Positions 1-9,588 of a stretch of DNA of 64,000 nt are shown here, piece after piece. The stretch is from the NCBI GenBank assembly GCA_035718275.1, contig DASTHI010000007.1:90303-154302 (forward strand), written 5' to 3'. Position 1 is the stretch's first letter; each line of letters starts with the position of its first letter. This DNA comes from Pseudolabrys sp035718275 (GTDB taxonomy: Bacteria; Pseudomonadota; Alphaproteobacteria; Rhizobiales; Xanthobacteraceae). The notes under the pieces were generated by a model that was given only the letters and a program-made list of their open reading frames with translations, had not been told where the DNA came from and did no database searches. A program made the position numbers and the translations under genes.

Positions 1-1203
1 AAGGTCCGGCGTCGAACTAAATCGGTTTGAATGTTCGATGAGCGCATAACGATCCGTCATGCCGGCGATGTAGTCGCCGATGCGTCGTGCTCGGGTGCCA
101 TCATCGACATGGGTCAAGCCGTGCTTCCATTCATCCGGAAGCTGTTCCGGGCTTTTAATGTAGTGCGTGAACAGCTCGCGCACGACGATCTCGGCTTCGT
201 CCATGATGCGCATGACCCGATCGTGGCGGTACATGCGTGGATAGAGAAAGGCCTTGATGTCACGATCGGCTTTGTCCATGGCCGGCGAAAAACCCACAAG
301 CGGACGCGGCGCTTCACGCACGTCCGTTGCCGATCGCGGTCCGAGCATCAGGGCGCGGCGGCCCGTCTCGGCGATGACATCTTCGATCATTCGCGTGATC
401 ATTTGCCGTACAAGTTCGTGCACGCGTCGCGGCGGTTCAATCCCCGGATACTCCGCATCGATGCCGGACAGGATCTCACCGACGATCGGCACGGTTGCGA
501 TGTCGGACATGGTGAACAACTCTGCCCTCAGACCATCATCGATGTCATGTGCGTCGTAAGCGATGTCATCGGAAAGCGCCGCCACCTGCGCTTCTGCGCT
601 GGCGTAGCTCCACAGGTCCAGATCCTGGATTTTTGAATATGTAAGGATCGGAACCGGAATGCCGCTCCGTGCATAGCGGCCCGTGGGAATGCCGTCGCGA
701 TCAGTCAATGGACCATTGTGCTTGACCAGACCTTCGAGCGTTTCCCAGCAGAGATTCAATCCGTCGAATTCGGCGTATCGCCGTTCAAGGTTCGTCACAA
801 CCCGCAGAGCCTGCGCATTGTGATCGAAGCCGCCATGCTCCGTCAGGCATTCGTGCAACGCGCGCTCGCCGGCATGGCCGAAAGGAGGATGACCGAGATC
901 ATGGGCAAGAGCCAGGGCCTCGGCAAGGTCCTCGTCCAGGCCCAATGCTCGAGCGAGAGAGCGGGCGATCTGCACCACTTCGAGAGTATGGGTAAGTCTC
1001 GTTCGATAGTGATCGCCCTCGTGATAGACGAAAACCTGCGTCTTGTGGGCCAGCCGTCGAAATGCCGCTGAGTGGATGATCCGGTCGCAATCCCTGCGGA
1101 ATGCGTTGCGGCTCGTATTCCGTGGCTCAGGATGGCGCCTGCCACGGCTCTGCGCCGGATCGGCGGCGTAGACCGCCCGCTCGTGCCCGGTTTTAATGGC
1201 CAT
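1..1203 (-). CDS. dgt: Deoxyguanosinetriphosphate triphosphohydrolase-like protein, 3' end at window edge
   Basis: An HD-superfamily dNTP triphosphohydrolase, which cleaves dNTPs to nucleoside and tripolyphosphate and helps control dNTP pools in the cytoplasm. The minus-strand frame stays open from the ATG at 1203 to the window edge, giving 401 residues. It shows the family N-terminus (FRRDCDRIIHS, then AFRRL), the HYRTRLTHTLEV segment and the HD metal motif AHDLGHPPFGH (H101-D102), followed by GGFDHNAQ and the GLNLCWETLEG block. The visible end (RFSST) is close to the usual C-terminus of alphaproteobacterial homologues of about 400 residues, so only a few codons should be missing. It is divergent from erpA, with 121 bp between them, a common arrangement in Rhizobiales. 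Confidence 0.9.
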   Translation of the reverse strand, partial: MAIKTGHERAVYAADPAQSRGRRHPEPRNTSRNAFRRDCDRIIHSAAFRRLAHKTQVFVYHEGDHYRTRLTHTLEVVQIARSLARALGLDEDLAEALALAHDLGHPPFGHAGERALHECLTEHGGFDHNAQALRVVTNLERRYAEFDGLNLCWETLEGLVKHNGPLTDRDGIPTGRYARSGIPVPILTYSKIQDLDLWSYASAEAQVAALSDDIAYDAHDIDDGLRAELFTMSDIATVPIVGEILSGIDAEYPGIEPPRRVHELVRQMITRMIEDVIAETGRRALMLGPRSATDVREAPRPLVGFSPAMDKADRDIKAFLYPRMYRHDRVMRIMDEAEIVVRELFTHYIKSPEQLPDEWKHGLTHVDDGTRARRIGDYIAGMTDRYALIEHSNRFSSTPDL

Positions 1204-1250
1204 TGGGAGTGTTTTTACACCTTGCCTGAAACGGCGCTCGACGCATTCGA

Positions 1251-1279
1251 TTGACCTTGCCGGTCCGCGCACTTAACTA
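1251..1279 (+). promoter_or_regulatory. Possible sigma-70 promoter of erpA
   Basis: TTGACC at 1251-1256 is followed after 17 bp by TAACTA at 1274-1279, about 45 bp before the erpA ATG. The -35 box is good and the -10 box is weak. It lies in the dgt/erpA divergent gap. Confidence 0.3.
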
Positions 1280-1324
1280 TCCGTTGGGTTCTATGCCAAT
1301 AGGATTGTCACGCGCGAGCAGGCA

Positions 1325-1654
1325 ATGAGCGAAGACATCAGGGTTAGCGAGAGGGCGGCGAAGCGCATCAGCGAAATACTCAACGCTGAGCCGGCCGGGA
1401 CCATGCTTCGCGTGAGCGTGGAAGGCGGTGGCTGCTCGGGCTTTCAGTACAAATTTGACATCGAGCGTGCCAAGGCCGACGACGATCTTGTGATCAGCCG
1501 CGATGGCGCGGTGGTGCTGATCGATCCCGTTTCGGTGAATTATATGGTCGGCTCCGAGATCGACTTCGTCGATGACCTTATCGGCGCTTCCTTCAAGGTC
1601 ATAAATCCTCAGGCAAAGGCTTCTTGCGGCTGCGGGACGAGTTTCGCGCTATAG
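1325..1654 (+). CDS. erpA: A-type iron-sulfur carrier protein
   Basis: A HesB/IscA-family carrier that passes Fe-S clusters to apo-proteins in the cytoplasm. At 109 residues it has the normal family length. The three conserved cysteines are present: Cys37 in GGGCSGFQY, and Cys101 and Cys103 in the C-terminal CGCGTSF motif. The CSGFQY segment and the short C-terminus fit ErpA/IscA2 better than IscA or SufA, but A-type carriers are hard to separate by sequence alone. It stands alone rather than in a suf or isc operon, which also favours ErpA. It converges with the RND pump gene about 60 bp downstream. Confidence 0.92.
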   Translation: MSEDIRVSERAAKRISEILNAEPAGTMLRVSVEGGGCSGFQYKFDIERAKADDDLVISRDGAVVLIDPVSVNYMVGSEIDFVDDLIGASFKVINPQAKASCGCGTSFAL

Positions 1655-1714
1655 GTCCTTTCGTTTCGGCCGCAAACTAGCCGCAGCGACTGGCTCTGCG
1701 AACCTGCCGATGCC

Positions 1715-4700
1715 CTACTCGGCGGCAATGGCAGGCGGGACTTCCTGCACCTCTGTGAGCTGCGGCTCGAGGCGACGCTTCAGCATCCTGTCGAAGCGGT
1801 CGAGATAAAGATAAATCACTGGGGTGATGTAGAGCGTCAACAGTTGCGAGAGCGCGAGGCCTCCCACGACAGCCACGCCGAGAGGTTGCCGCAGTTCGGC
1901 ACCGGCACCCGTGCCCAATGCGATCGGAAGGGTACCGAAGATCGCCGCAAAGGTTGTCATCATGATCGGGCGGAAGCGCAGCAAGGCGGCTTCCCGAATA
2001 GCGGCCTCCGCCGATAGCCCGACACGACGGCGCTCGATGGCGAAATCGATCATCATGATCGCGTTCTTCTTCACAATCCCGACCAGCATAACGATGCCGA
2101 TCATGGCGATCACAGAGAGATCCATGCGGAACAGCATCAGGGTCAGGATCGCGCCGATGCCGGCTGACGGCAGACCGGAAATGATCGTGATGGGATGGAT
2201 GAAGCTCTCGTACAGGATGCCCAGAACGATATAGGCGGCGAAGATTGCCGCCAGAATAAGAATCCCCTGCCCCCGCAGCGAATCCTGGAATACCTGCGCC
2301 GTTCCCTGGAATCCGGTCGTGATCGTCGCCGGCAGTCTTTCCTCCCGCTCGAGATTAGTGATGGCGTCGACCGCCTGCCCGAGCGAGAAGCCGGGAGCCA
2401 AGTTGAATGAGATCGTCACGGCCGGCTGCTGGCCCTGGTGATTGACCTGCAGCGGGCCAACCGTACGCACAAATCGCGTCACACTCGACAGCGGCACGGT
2501 CGTGCCATTGCTTGTCTTGAGGAAAATTCGATTCAGGTCATCCGGACTCTGCTGGAATTCCGGCTTTGTTTCGAGAATGACCTGGTAGTCATTGGCAGGT
2601 GTATAGATGGTCGCGACCTGGCGCGAACCGAAGGCGTTGTAAAGCTCCTGCCGAACTTGGTCGATCGAAAAGCCGTAGACGGCGGCTTTTTCGCGGTCGA
2701 CTTCGACGGTGACCTGCGGATTTTTGACATACAGGTCGGTGGTAACGTCCAGCAATCCTGGAATTTTGGCGATCTTCTCACGCAGATCCGGCGTGATGCG
2801 GTAGAGCGCCTCAGTGTCGTTGGACTGCAAAGTGTACTGATATTGGCTCTTGTTCAGGCGCCCGCCGAGATTGATGTTCTGTATCGGCTGAAAAAAGATC
2901 TGGATCCCGGGAACGACATTCGCGTTCTTCCGCAGCCGCGCGATGATCGTTTGCATGCTGTCGCGCTCGTCTCGCGGCTTGAGCGCAACGAGCATCCGTC
3001 CGCTGTTTCCGAGTTGGTTCGGGCCGCCCGATCCTACCGTCGAATTGACGTAGGCGACCCCCTTATCGGCGCGCACGATATCGGCCACCTTTCGCTGGTG
3101 CTCCGCCATCGACGCGAAAGCAATGTCGGTATTGGCTTCGGTAATCCCGACCATGTAGCCGGTGTCTTCGATCGGGAAAAATCCCTTGGGCACCACGATG
3201 TAGAGCCAGATCGTGCCGCCGATCGTCGCAATCGTAACGGCCAGCATGATCGATTTGGCCTTGAGCACGCGATCGAGCGTCCACTCGTAAGCCCTGAGCC
3301 AGGCCGCAAACATCCGTTCGAAGCCGCGCAGCACGAAATTCTGCCTCTCGTGCGGATCATGGCTTTTGAGGACGCGTGCGCACAGCATCGGGGTGAGCGT
3401 GAGCGACACGAATCCCGAAACGATAATCGCGACTGCTATCGATACGGCAAACTCGCGGAATACGCGGCCGACCATGCCGCCCATCAGCAAGACCGGTATG
3501 AATACGGCGATGAGCGAAAAAGTGATGGATATGATCGTAAATCCGATCTCGCGCGAACCTTTGAGCGCTGCCTCAAACGGACGCATTCCGCCCTCGACGT
3601 GGCGGACGATGTTCTCCAGCATCACAATTGCGTCGTCGACAACGAAACCTACGGAAAGCGTCAGCGCCAGCAGGGTCATGTTGTTGATGGAAAAGCCAAA
3701 GGCGTACATGGCCGCGCATGTGCCGATCAGAGATACAGGTACGGCGAGCGATGGAATGATCGTCGCTGAAACCTTTCGCAGGAACAGGAAAATCACCATG
3801 ATCACCAGAGCGATTGCGATCGCCAGTGTCTCCTGCACATTGAAAACAGCGGCCCGGATCGAGATCGAGCGATCGAACAGCGGTTCGAGCTGGATCGCCG
3901 GGGGCACCTGCGCCCGCATCTGAGGAAGCTTGCCGCGGACCATATCCACCACTTCCACCGTGTTGGCGTCAGGCTGTCGTTGGATCGCAAGCACGATGGC
4001 ACGTGAATCGTTGAACCACGTCGCCACCTTGTCGTTCTCGACACTGTCGATCACGCGGGCCACTTCGTTGAGCTTGATCGGCGCGCCGTTCCGATATGCA
4101 ACCACCACGTCGCGATAGTCAGCCGCGCGGGGCATTGCACCCGTCGCAAGGAGTGTCACGGCCTGCTGTTTGCCCTGCAGCGTGCCCACGGGCGCCGAGG
4201 AATTAGCCTTGGCGACCACGGAGCGAATATCATCGAGAGAAATATTGCGAGCCGCCGCCGCGATCGGATCGACCTGCACACGCACCGCAAATTTCTGCGC
4301 ACCGTACACGAGCACCTGGGCGACGCCAGGCAGCTGCGAGATTTGTGGCGCCAACACCGTTTCAGCATAGTCGTTTACGGCGGAAAGCGGCATCGTGTCC
4401 GAACGCATGCTCACATAGAGCACCGGGAAATCACCCGGGTTGACCTTGCGGAAGTATGGCGGGGTCGTCATTTCGTTCGGCAGCCTGCGTTGCGCAGTGG
4501 CAAGCGCAGTCTGCACATCGAGGGAGGCGCCATCGATGTTGCGACCTAGATCGAATTGCACCGTGATCTGTGTCGTTCCGAGCGATGACGATGAAGTCAT
4601 CGATGAGATGCCGGAAATGGTGGAAAGCTGCCGCTCAATGGGCGACGCGACCGACGCCGCCATCGTCTCCGGACTTGCTCCCGGAAGCACTGCGGTGATC

Positions 4701-4837
4701 TGGATTGTCGGAAAATCGACCGCCGGCAGCGCCGCAACGGGCAGCAACCTGTAAGCAAATGCGCCGAAGACGATAAAAGACGCCGTAATCAGCGTTGTGA
4801 GTACCGGCCGGCGGATACAGACTTCCGAAATATTCAT
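1715..4837 (-). CDS. RND multidrug efflux permease (MdtB/MdtC-like)
   Basis: Inner-membrane proton/drug antiporter of the HAE1 RND family. The protein has 1040 residues, a normal length. It has the cytoplasmic N-terminus MNISEVCIRRPVLTTL, the first membrane segment, two large periplasmic porter regions and twelve predicted membrane segments. The TM4 proton-relay pair is seen as GFVVDDAIV, and the partner lysine lies in GIVKKNAIMMIDF. I chose the ATG at 4837 because it matches the family N-terminus; an in-frame start 30 codons upstream would lie inside the adaptor gene. It begins 4 bp after the stop of the adaptor, so the two are one operon. There is no third outer-membrane gene here; the TolC at 17.8-19.2 kb could serve. 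Confidence 0.93.
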   Translation of the reverse strand: MNISEVCIRRPVLTTLITASFIVFGAFAYRLLPVAALPAVDFPTIQITAVLPGASPETMAASVASPIERQLSTISGISSMTSSSSLGTTQITVQFDLGRNIDGASLDVQTALATAQRRLPNEMTTPPYFRKVNPGDFPVLYVSMRSDTMPLSAVNDYAETVLAPQISQLPGVAQVLVYGAQKFAVRVQVDPIAAAARNISLDDIRSVVAKANSSAPVGTLQGKQQAVTLLATGAMPRAADYRDVVVAYRNGAPIKLNEVARVIDSVENDKVATWFNDSRAIVLAIQRQPDANTVEVVDMVRGKLPQMRAQVPPAIQLEPLFDRSISIRAAVFNVQETLAIAIALVIMVIFLFLRKVSATIIPSLAVPVSLIGTCAAMYAFGFSINNMTLLALTLSVGFVVDDAIVMLENIVRHVEGGMRPFEAALKGSREIGFTIISITFSLIAVFIPVLLMGGMVGRVFREFAVSIAVAIIVSGFVSLTLTPMLCARVLKSHDPHERQNFVLRGFERMFAAWLRAYEWTLDRVLKAKSIMLAVTIATIGGTIWLYIVVPKGFFPIEDTGYMVGITEANTDIAFASMAEHQRKVADIVRADKGVAYVNSTVGSGGPNQLGNSGRMLVALKPRDERDSMQTIIARLRKNANVVPGIQIFFQPIQNINLGGRLNKSQYQYTLQSNDTEALYRITPDLREKIAKIPGLLDVTTDLYVKNPQVTVEVDREKAAVYGFSIDQVRQELYNAFGSRQVATIYTPANDYQVILETKPEFQQSPDDLNRIFLKTSNGTTVPLSSVTRFVRTVGPLQVNHQGQQPAVTISFNLAPGFSLGQAVDAITNLEREERLPATITTGFQGTAQVFQDSLRGQGILILAAIFAAYIVLGILYESFIHPITIISGLPSAGIGAILTLMLFRMDLSVIAMIGIVMLVGIVKKNAIMMIDFAIERRRVGLSAEAAIREAALLRFRPIMMTTFAAIFGTLPIALGTGAGAELRQPLGVAVVGGLALSQLLTLYITPVIYLYLDRFDRMLKRRLEPQLTEVQEVPPAIAAE

Positions 4838-4841
4838 GTGG

Positions 4842-5975
4842 TCAGCTGCCTGCCGCTTTCGGCGGACGCGGATTGACATGCGTGCCGTCGGACAACAGCA
4901 GCTGTCCGTCGGTGACCACTGTTTCACCGCCGTTGAGCCCGGAGGCGATCACGGTTTCGCGACCAATCTGACGCTCGATTGCAACGTGCTTGACCCTGGC
5001 AACGCCATCCTTGACGATGAAAACGAAGTTTCCGCTCTGGCTCACCTGAACAGCGCCCGCGGGCACGACCACGCCCTCTTCCGAACGCAAGGTCATCTCG
5101 GCCGTCACCAATGTCCCCGGCCAGAGCAGTTCATCGGTGTTTGGCATAGTGGCCCGGATCGTCGCCATTCCCGTGGCCGCATCGATCGTGTTTTCGATCA
5201 TGGTCACCTGGCCTTTGGCGCGTTTTTCCTCGCCAGGAATGATCGCCTCGACGGTTGCAGTCTCTGCGGCAATGGCCTTGCGGATGTCGGGAAGATTTTT
5301 TTGCGGCGCCGTAAAGCTCACATATACGGGGGCCGTCTGATTGATCGTCGCCATCGGAGTGGAATCGGCCTGGCGGACGAAATTTCCCGCCTTCACATTG
5401 GCCATGCTGATCCGACCCGAAATAGGCGCGCGGATAGTGCAGAAGCCCAACTGGACCTTCAGATTTTCAAGCTGCGCGCGGCTGGATTCTGCCGTCGCGC
5501 GCGAGACGTTGACCTGCGTCTGGGCATTATTGAGGGTCACGATCGGCGTTGCATTCCTTGAAGCGAGTTCGGTGTAGCGCTCGACATCACGCTGTGCCTG
5601 CGCCAGCGTGGCCTCTGCCCCGTCTATCACAGCCTGTACCCGCTTCATGTCCGCCTCGATCTGACGGCAGTCGAGGGTAAACAACAGATCGCCTTTTTCG
5701 ACGCGGGCTCCGTCCCGGAAATGCACTCCGGTGATCGTGGTGTCGACCTGAGTCTTGATCGCGACGCTTGCTATCGGGGTAACGGTGCCCAGGGACTCGA
5801 TCTGAACGGGGACCGTCCTGCGGTGGGCCGTGGCCACCTCAACCGGGATGACACGTGACTCTGCCTGCGATCGTGCGGCAACCCCATCCGTCGTCCAAAA
5901 GCCCCGCACGAGCACAATCGCACCCGCCAGCGCGAGTAGACCCCCCGCAATGAGCCATTTGCGACTGATCATCAA
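4842..5975 (-). CDS. RND efflux periplasmic adaptor subunit (HlyD family)
   Basis: Membrane fusion protein that links the RND permease to an outer-membrane channel. The 377-residue protein starts with a membrane anchor (residues 5-25, WLIAGGLLALAGAIVLV), with no lipobox cysteine. It then has a barrel-sandwich half (SVAIKTQVDTTITGVHF), a helical hairpin (about residues 115-180, rich in Q, E and R), the second lipoyl half (FCTIRAPISGRI) and beta-barrel and proximal domains. It is the first gene of the two-gene pump operon. Its upstream region, 5976-6167, is shared with the divergent xthA. I see no adjacent regulator. Confidence 0.92.
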   Translation of the reverse strand: MMISRKWLIAGGLLALAGAIVLVRGFWTTDGVAARSQAESRVIPVEVATAHRRTVPVQIESLGTVTPIASVAIKTQVDTTITGVHFRDGARVEKGDLLFTLDCRQIEADMKRVQAVIDGAEATLAQAQRDVERYTELASRNATPIVTLNNAQTQVNVSRATAESSRAQLENLKVQLGFCTIRAPISGRISMANVKAGNFVRQADSTPMATINQTAPVYVSFTAPQKNLPDIRKAIAAETATVEAIIPGEEKRAKGQVTMIENTIDAATGMATIRATMPNTDELLWPGTLVTAEMTLRSEEGVVVPAGAVQVSQSGNFVFIVKDGVARVKHVAIERQIGRETVIASGLNGGETVVTDGQLLLSDGTHVNPRPPKAAGS

Positions 5976-6167
5976 TGGTGTTCGGCCCGGACTCGTACGG
6001 ATCCGCCCGGCCGCTCCCTTATGCGCGAATGGCTTCCTTGCTGCACCGGTCTGGGGCCGCCTTGACTGTTTTTCCTAGCATATAAACGTTACCCGGTGCA
6101 TATCCCTGCGCTGACTAACAAACACGGTGAATACTGCATTATTCGCCCTTCTGGACCGCCAAAATTG

Positions 6168-6959
6168 ATGCGAATCGCGACCTGGAACGTCAATTCGATA
6201 CGCCAGCGCATGGATCATCTGCAGACCTGGCTAAAGGAACGGCAGCCGGACATCGTGTGCCTCCAGGAGGTCAAGTGCACTGACGATGCCTTCCCGCGCG
6301 AGCCATTCGAGGCGATGGGATACAACGTGGCGGTCCATGGGCAGAAGACCTTCAACGGTGTGGCACTGTTCTCAAAGCTTCCCTTCGATGAGGTGGCGCC
6401 GGGACTGATTGGAGACGACGCGGACGTTCAGGCTCGTTTTCTGGAGGCCATCGTTTCCACCAAACATGGGGCGTTGCGCGTCGTCAGTCTGTATCTGCCG
6501 AACGGAAACCCGCCAAACTCCGACAAGTACGCGTACAAACTCGGCTGGATGAACAGGCTGATCAATTTCTCGAATGAGCGGCTCAAGCTGGAAGAACCCA
6601 TGTTGCTCGCCGGCGACTACAATGTGATTCCGACGTCTGCCGACGTGCATCGCCCGGAATCCTGGAAAAACGATGCGTTGTTTTTGCCGCAAACCCGAGA
6701 GCGCTACCGCGAACTTATCAATCTCGGTCTTACGGACGCGCTTCGTGCCGTCAGTGATGCGTCCGATCTCTATACTTTCTGGGACTATCAAGCTGGCGCA
6801 TGGGCAAAGAACGACGGCATCCGCATCGATCACGTGCTGCTTTCGCCACAAGCGGCCGACCGCCTGATCAGTGCAGGCGTCGACCGCCACGTGCGCGGCT
6901 GGGACAAGCCCTCCGATCACGTGCCTGTTTTCGTCGATCTGGATATCGAAGGACGATAG
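6168..6959 (+). CDS. xthA: Exodeoxyribonuclease III
   Basis: Mg-dependent AP endonuclease and 3'-5' exonuclease of base-excision repair (exonuclease-endonuclease-phosphatase fold). From the ATG at 6168 the protein has 263 residues. The catalytic set is intact: N7 in TWNVNS, E34 in CLQEVK, Y109 in SLYLPNG, D150 and N152 in AGDYNV, D221 in IRIDHVLLS, and D250-H251 in PSDHVPV. An earlier in-frame ATG at 6096 would add 24 residues that do not match the family start, so I reject it. It is monocistronic and divergent from the efflux operon. Confidence 0.95.
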   Translation: MRIATWNVNSIRQRMDHLQTWLKERQPDIVCLQEVKCTDDAFPREPFEAMGYNVAVHGQKTFNGVALFSKLPFDEVAPGLIGDDADVQARFLEAIVSTKHGALRVVSLYLPNGNPPNSDKYAYKLGWMNRLINFSNERLKLEEPMLLAGDYNVIPTSADVHRPESWKNDALFLPQTRERYRELINLGLTDALRAVSDASDLYTFWDYQAGAWAKNDGIRIDHVLLSPQAADRLISAGVDRHVRGWDKPSDHVPVFVDLDIEGR

Positions 6960-7064
6960 CCGTCGTCATGCGGAACGCAGCCAGGAGCGCCCCATGTGGC
7001 CGCGGGCACAAAGGTGCGCGCAGATCAGGCGCGACAGCTGGCCTCGGGCAAACGAGTTGAGAAT

Positions 7065-7877
7065 CTACTCCCGTCGTGTCTCAAGCCACCGGCGCAGATA
7101 TACGGCCGCGAGAGCACGCTCGTCCTGGCTGGCCTGTTGCATGGCCGTGTCATAGAGCTTGTTGATCCAACCCTGGTCGGGTCGTGCGCTATCCTTTGCG
7201 AGCGCAAGCCACATCAGCCCGCGCGCCGCTTGCCGCGGCACATGATCCCCCTCGAACAGCATGGCGCCGAGCATCGCTTGCGCTTCGCACTGTCCCTTCT
7301 GCGCGGAAAGCCCGAACCAGCGTGCAGCCTGACGCGGATCGTGCGGTGCGCCGGTGCCATTGAGGTACAAGCGTGCAAGATAATACTGCGCATCGGGATC
7401 GCGGAAATACGATGCTGCATAGGCAAACATCTCGCGCGCGCGCTCAGGATCGCGCTTGATGTAAGTCGATATGCCTTCGAGATAGTAGTGCCCAAGCGCC
7501 ACGAAGGCGTTCGCGACGAACCGCGCCTGCGGCGTATCGGGATTATCTTCGGCGTGACTGTCGGCAATCCGGCGGAAATACTCGAACGCCTTGATGTCGT
7601 TCTGTGCGACGCCGTCGCCTTCGGCATACATCCGGCCCAGCTTCCACTGCGCGAGTGCGTGCCCCTTTTCCGCGGCATATTCCAGAGAATTGACGGCCTT
7701 GACGGTGTCGCCCGCCTTGAGCCAATGGGCCCCGGAGCGGAAGGCTTCCATCGGCGTCATTGGCGGAGGCCCGACGCTTGCATCCGTCTTACTTCCGTCA
7801 AGCGCGGATGCGGGCGGTCCGACCAGAAGGCCGGCGCCGATCAGCAGTGCACAGAACAAATGCTCAAATGTCCGCAT
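7065..7877 (-). CDS. exoR: Sel1-repeat periplasmic protein, ExoR-like
   Basis: A 270-residue secreted Sel1/TPR-like repeat protein. A signal peptide covers about residues 1-26 (LLIGAGLLVGPPASA). Repeats follow: AVNSLEYAAEKGHALAQW with KLGRMYAEGDGV, then a repeat with YYLARLYLNGTGAPHDP, and AQKGQCEAQAMLGAMLFEGD. Length and layout match rhizobial ExoR, the periplasmic inhibitor of the ExoS/ChvI two-component system that controls exopolysaccharide and motility in Sinorhizobium. That role is inferred here by similarity; no exoS or chvI gene is in the window. Its start overlaps the last 14 bp of ilvD, so translation is probably coupled to ilvD. Confidence 0.8.
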   Translation of the reverse strand: MRTFEHLFCALLIGAGLLVGPPASALDGSKTDASVGPPPMTPMEAFRSGAHWLKAGDTVKAVNSLEYAAEKGHALAQWKLGRMYAEGDGVAQNDIKAFEYFRRIADSHAEDNPDTPQARFVANAFVALGHYYLEGISTYIKRDPERAREMFAYAASYFRDPDAQYYLARLYLNGTGAPHDPRQAARWFGLSAQKGQCEAQAMLGAMLFEGDHVPRQAARGLMWLALAKDSARPDQGWINKLYDTAMQQASQDERALAAVYLRRWLETRRE

Positions 7878-9588
7878 AACACTCTTTCTCGCCAGCCGCT
7901 CCCGGGTGTGTGACCGCGCCGTTCACCGCAGGGCCGACCTGCTGGGCGTATTTCCACAAATATCCGGAGCCAAACTCGCTCTCGCGAGGCTTCCAATGAG
8001 CCTTGCGCGCCGCGAGATCTTCGGCAGAGACCTTGACGTCGAGGGTGCCCTTCACGGCGTCGATTTCGATAATATCGCCATCGCGGAGAAGTCCGATCGG
8101 TCCGCCAACCGCAGCTTCCGGTCCGACATGGCCGACGCAGAATCCGCGCGTCGCCCCCGAGAAGCGGCCGTCGGTGATCAGTGCGACTTTTTCGCCCGCG
8201 CCTTGCCCGTAGAGCGCGGCGGTCGTGGAAAGCATCTCGCGCATTCCGGGACCTCCGCGCGGCCCCTCGTAGCGGATCACCAGCACTTCACCGTCCTTGT
8301 ACCGGCGATGCTTGACGGCCTCAAAGCATGCCTCCTCGCTGTCGAAGCAACGGGCGGGACCGCTGAACTTCAGCGTCTTCATTCCGGCGATTTTCACGAT
8401 GGCGCCTTCGGGAGCCAAATTGCCCCTCAGCCCGACGACACCGCCCGTCGGCAATAAGGGCTTGTCAGCCGGGCGCACAACGTCCTGATCCGGATTCCAT
8501 TTCACGTTTTTGAGGTTCTCGGCGATCGTGCGGCCGGTGACGGTAAGGCAGTCGCCGTGCAGGTATCCGTGATCCAGAAGCGTCTTCATGAGAAGCGGCA
8601 CGCCGCCAGCTTCGAACATGTCCTTGGCGACATAACGGCCGCCGGGTTTCAAATCTGCGACGTAAGGAGTCTTTTTGAAGATTTCGGCAACATCGAAAAG
8701 AGTAAATTCGATACCGCACTCGTTGGCGATGGCGGGCAAATGCAGCGCCGCGTTAGTCGATCCGCCCGTGGCTGCGACCACGGCTGCAGCATTCTCAAGC
8801 GCTTTGCGGGTGACGATGTCGCGCGGGCGGATGTTCTTCGCGATCAGATCCATGATCATCTCGCCAGACAGCATGCAGAACTTGTCCCGGATTTCGTACG
8901 GCGCTGGCGCTCCGGCCGAATAGGGCAGCGCGAGTCCAATCGCCTCCGATACGGTCGCCATGGTGTTGGCGGTAAATTGCGCGCCGCAGGCGCCCGCGGA
9001 AGGGCAAGCATTCTGTTCGAGGACCTCAAGATCCTCATCGGACATCTGACCGACGGAGTGCTTGCCGACGGCCTCGTACACATCCTGTACGGTCACCGGT
9101 TTGCCTTTGAACGTGCCCGGAAGAATAGAACCGCCGTAAATGTAGATTGACGGAACGTTGAGACGGCACATGGCCATCATCATGCCGGGTTGTGATTTGT
9201 CGCAGCCCGCAATCCCGATCAGGGCGTCATAAGCGTGGCCACGAACCGTCAGTTCCACGCTGTCGGCGATGACTTCGCGCGAGGGCAGCGATGACTTCAT
9301 TCCTTCATGGCCCATCGCGATGCCGTCCGTCACCGTGATGGTGCAGAACTCGCGCGGAGTCGCACCAACGGCAGCAACGCCTTTCTTTACGACCTGCGCC
9401 TGGCGCATGAGCGCGATGTTGCAGGGAGCAGCCTCATTCCAGCAGGTCGCCACGCCGACGAAAGGCTGATGGATCTGTTCGCGAGTGAGGCCCATCGCGT
9501 AATAGAATGCGCGATGGGGAGCACGATCCGGTCCTTCGGTGGCGTGCCGGCTTGGAAGTCTGGACTTCAAACTGGAATTAGCGTCCAT
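7864..9588 (-). CDS. ilvD: Dihydroxy-acid dehydratase
   Basis: Fe-S dehydratase of valine, leucine and isoleucine synthesis; it converts 2,3-dihydroxy-3-methylbutanoate (or the pentanoate) to the 2-oxo acid. The 574-residue protein carries the IlvD/Edd motifs GCDKSQPGMMMA and ACPSAGACGAQFTANTM, whose cysteines are the family's cluster ligands, plus GGSTNAALHL and the C-terminal GRFSGATRG block. The length is that of the standard alphaproteobacterial form. The start ATG at 9588 has only a weak ribosome binding site. It is the first gene of an overlapping pair with exoR. Confidence 0.96.
   Translation of the reverse strand: MDANSSLKSRLPSRHATEGPDRAPHRAFYYAMGLTREQIHQPFVGVATCWNEAAPCNIALMRQAQVVKKGVAAVGATPREFCTITVTDGIAMGHEGMKSSLPSREVIADSVELTVRGHAYDALIGIAGCDKSQPGMMMAMCRLNVPSIYIYGGSILPGTFKGKPVTVQDVYEAVGKHSVGQMSDEDLEVLEQNACPSAGACGAQFTANTMATVSEAIGLALPYSAGAPAPYEIRDKFCMLSGEMIMDLIAKNIRPRDIVTRKALENAAAVVAATGGSTNAALHLPAIANECGIEFTLFDVAEIFKKTPYVADLKPGGRYVAKDMFEAGGVPLLMKTLLDHGYLHGDCLTVTGRTIAENLKNVKWNPDQDVVRPADKPLLPTGGVVGLRGNLAPEGAIVKIAGMKTLKFSGPARCFDSEEACFEAVKHRRYKDGEVLVIRYEGPRGGPGMREMLSTTAALYGQGAGEKVALITDGRFSGATRGFCVGHVGPEAAVGGPIGLLRDGDIIEIDAVKGTLDVKVSAEDLAARKAHWKPRESEFGSGYLWKYAQQVGPAVNGAVTHPGAAGEKECYADI

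Noticed and set aside
2438..3769. 443-residue plus-strand open frame
   Set aside because: It lies wholly opposite the RND permease, has an Arg/His/Asp-rich composition typical of the antisense of GC-rich genes and no family likeness.
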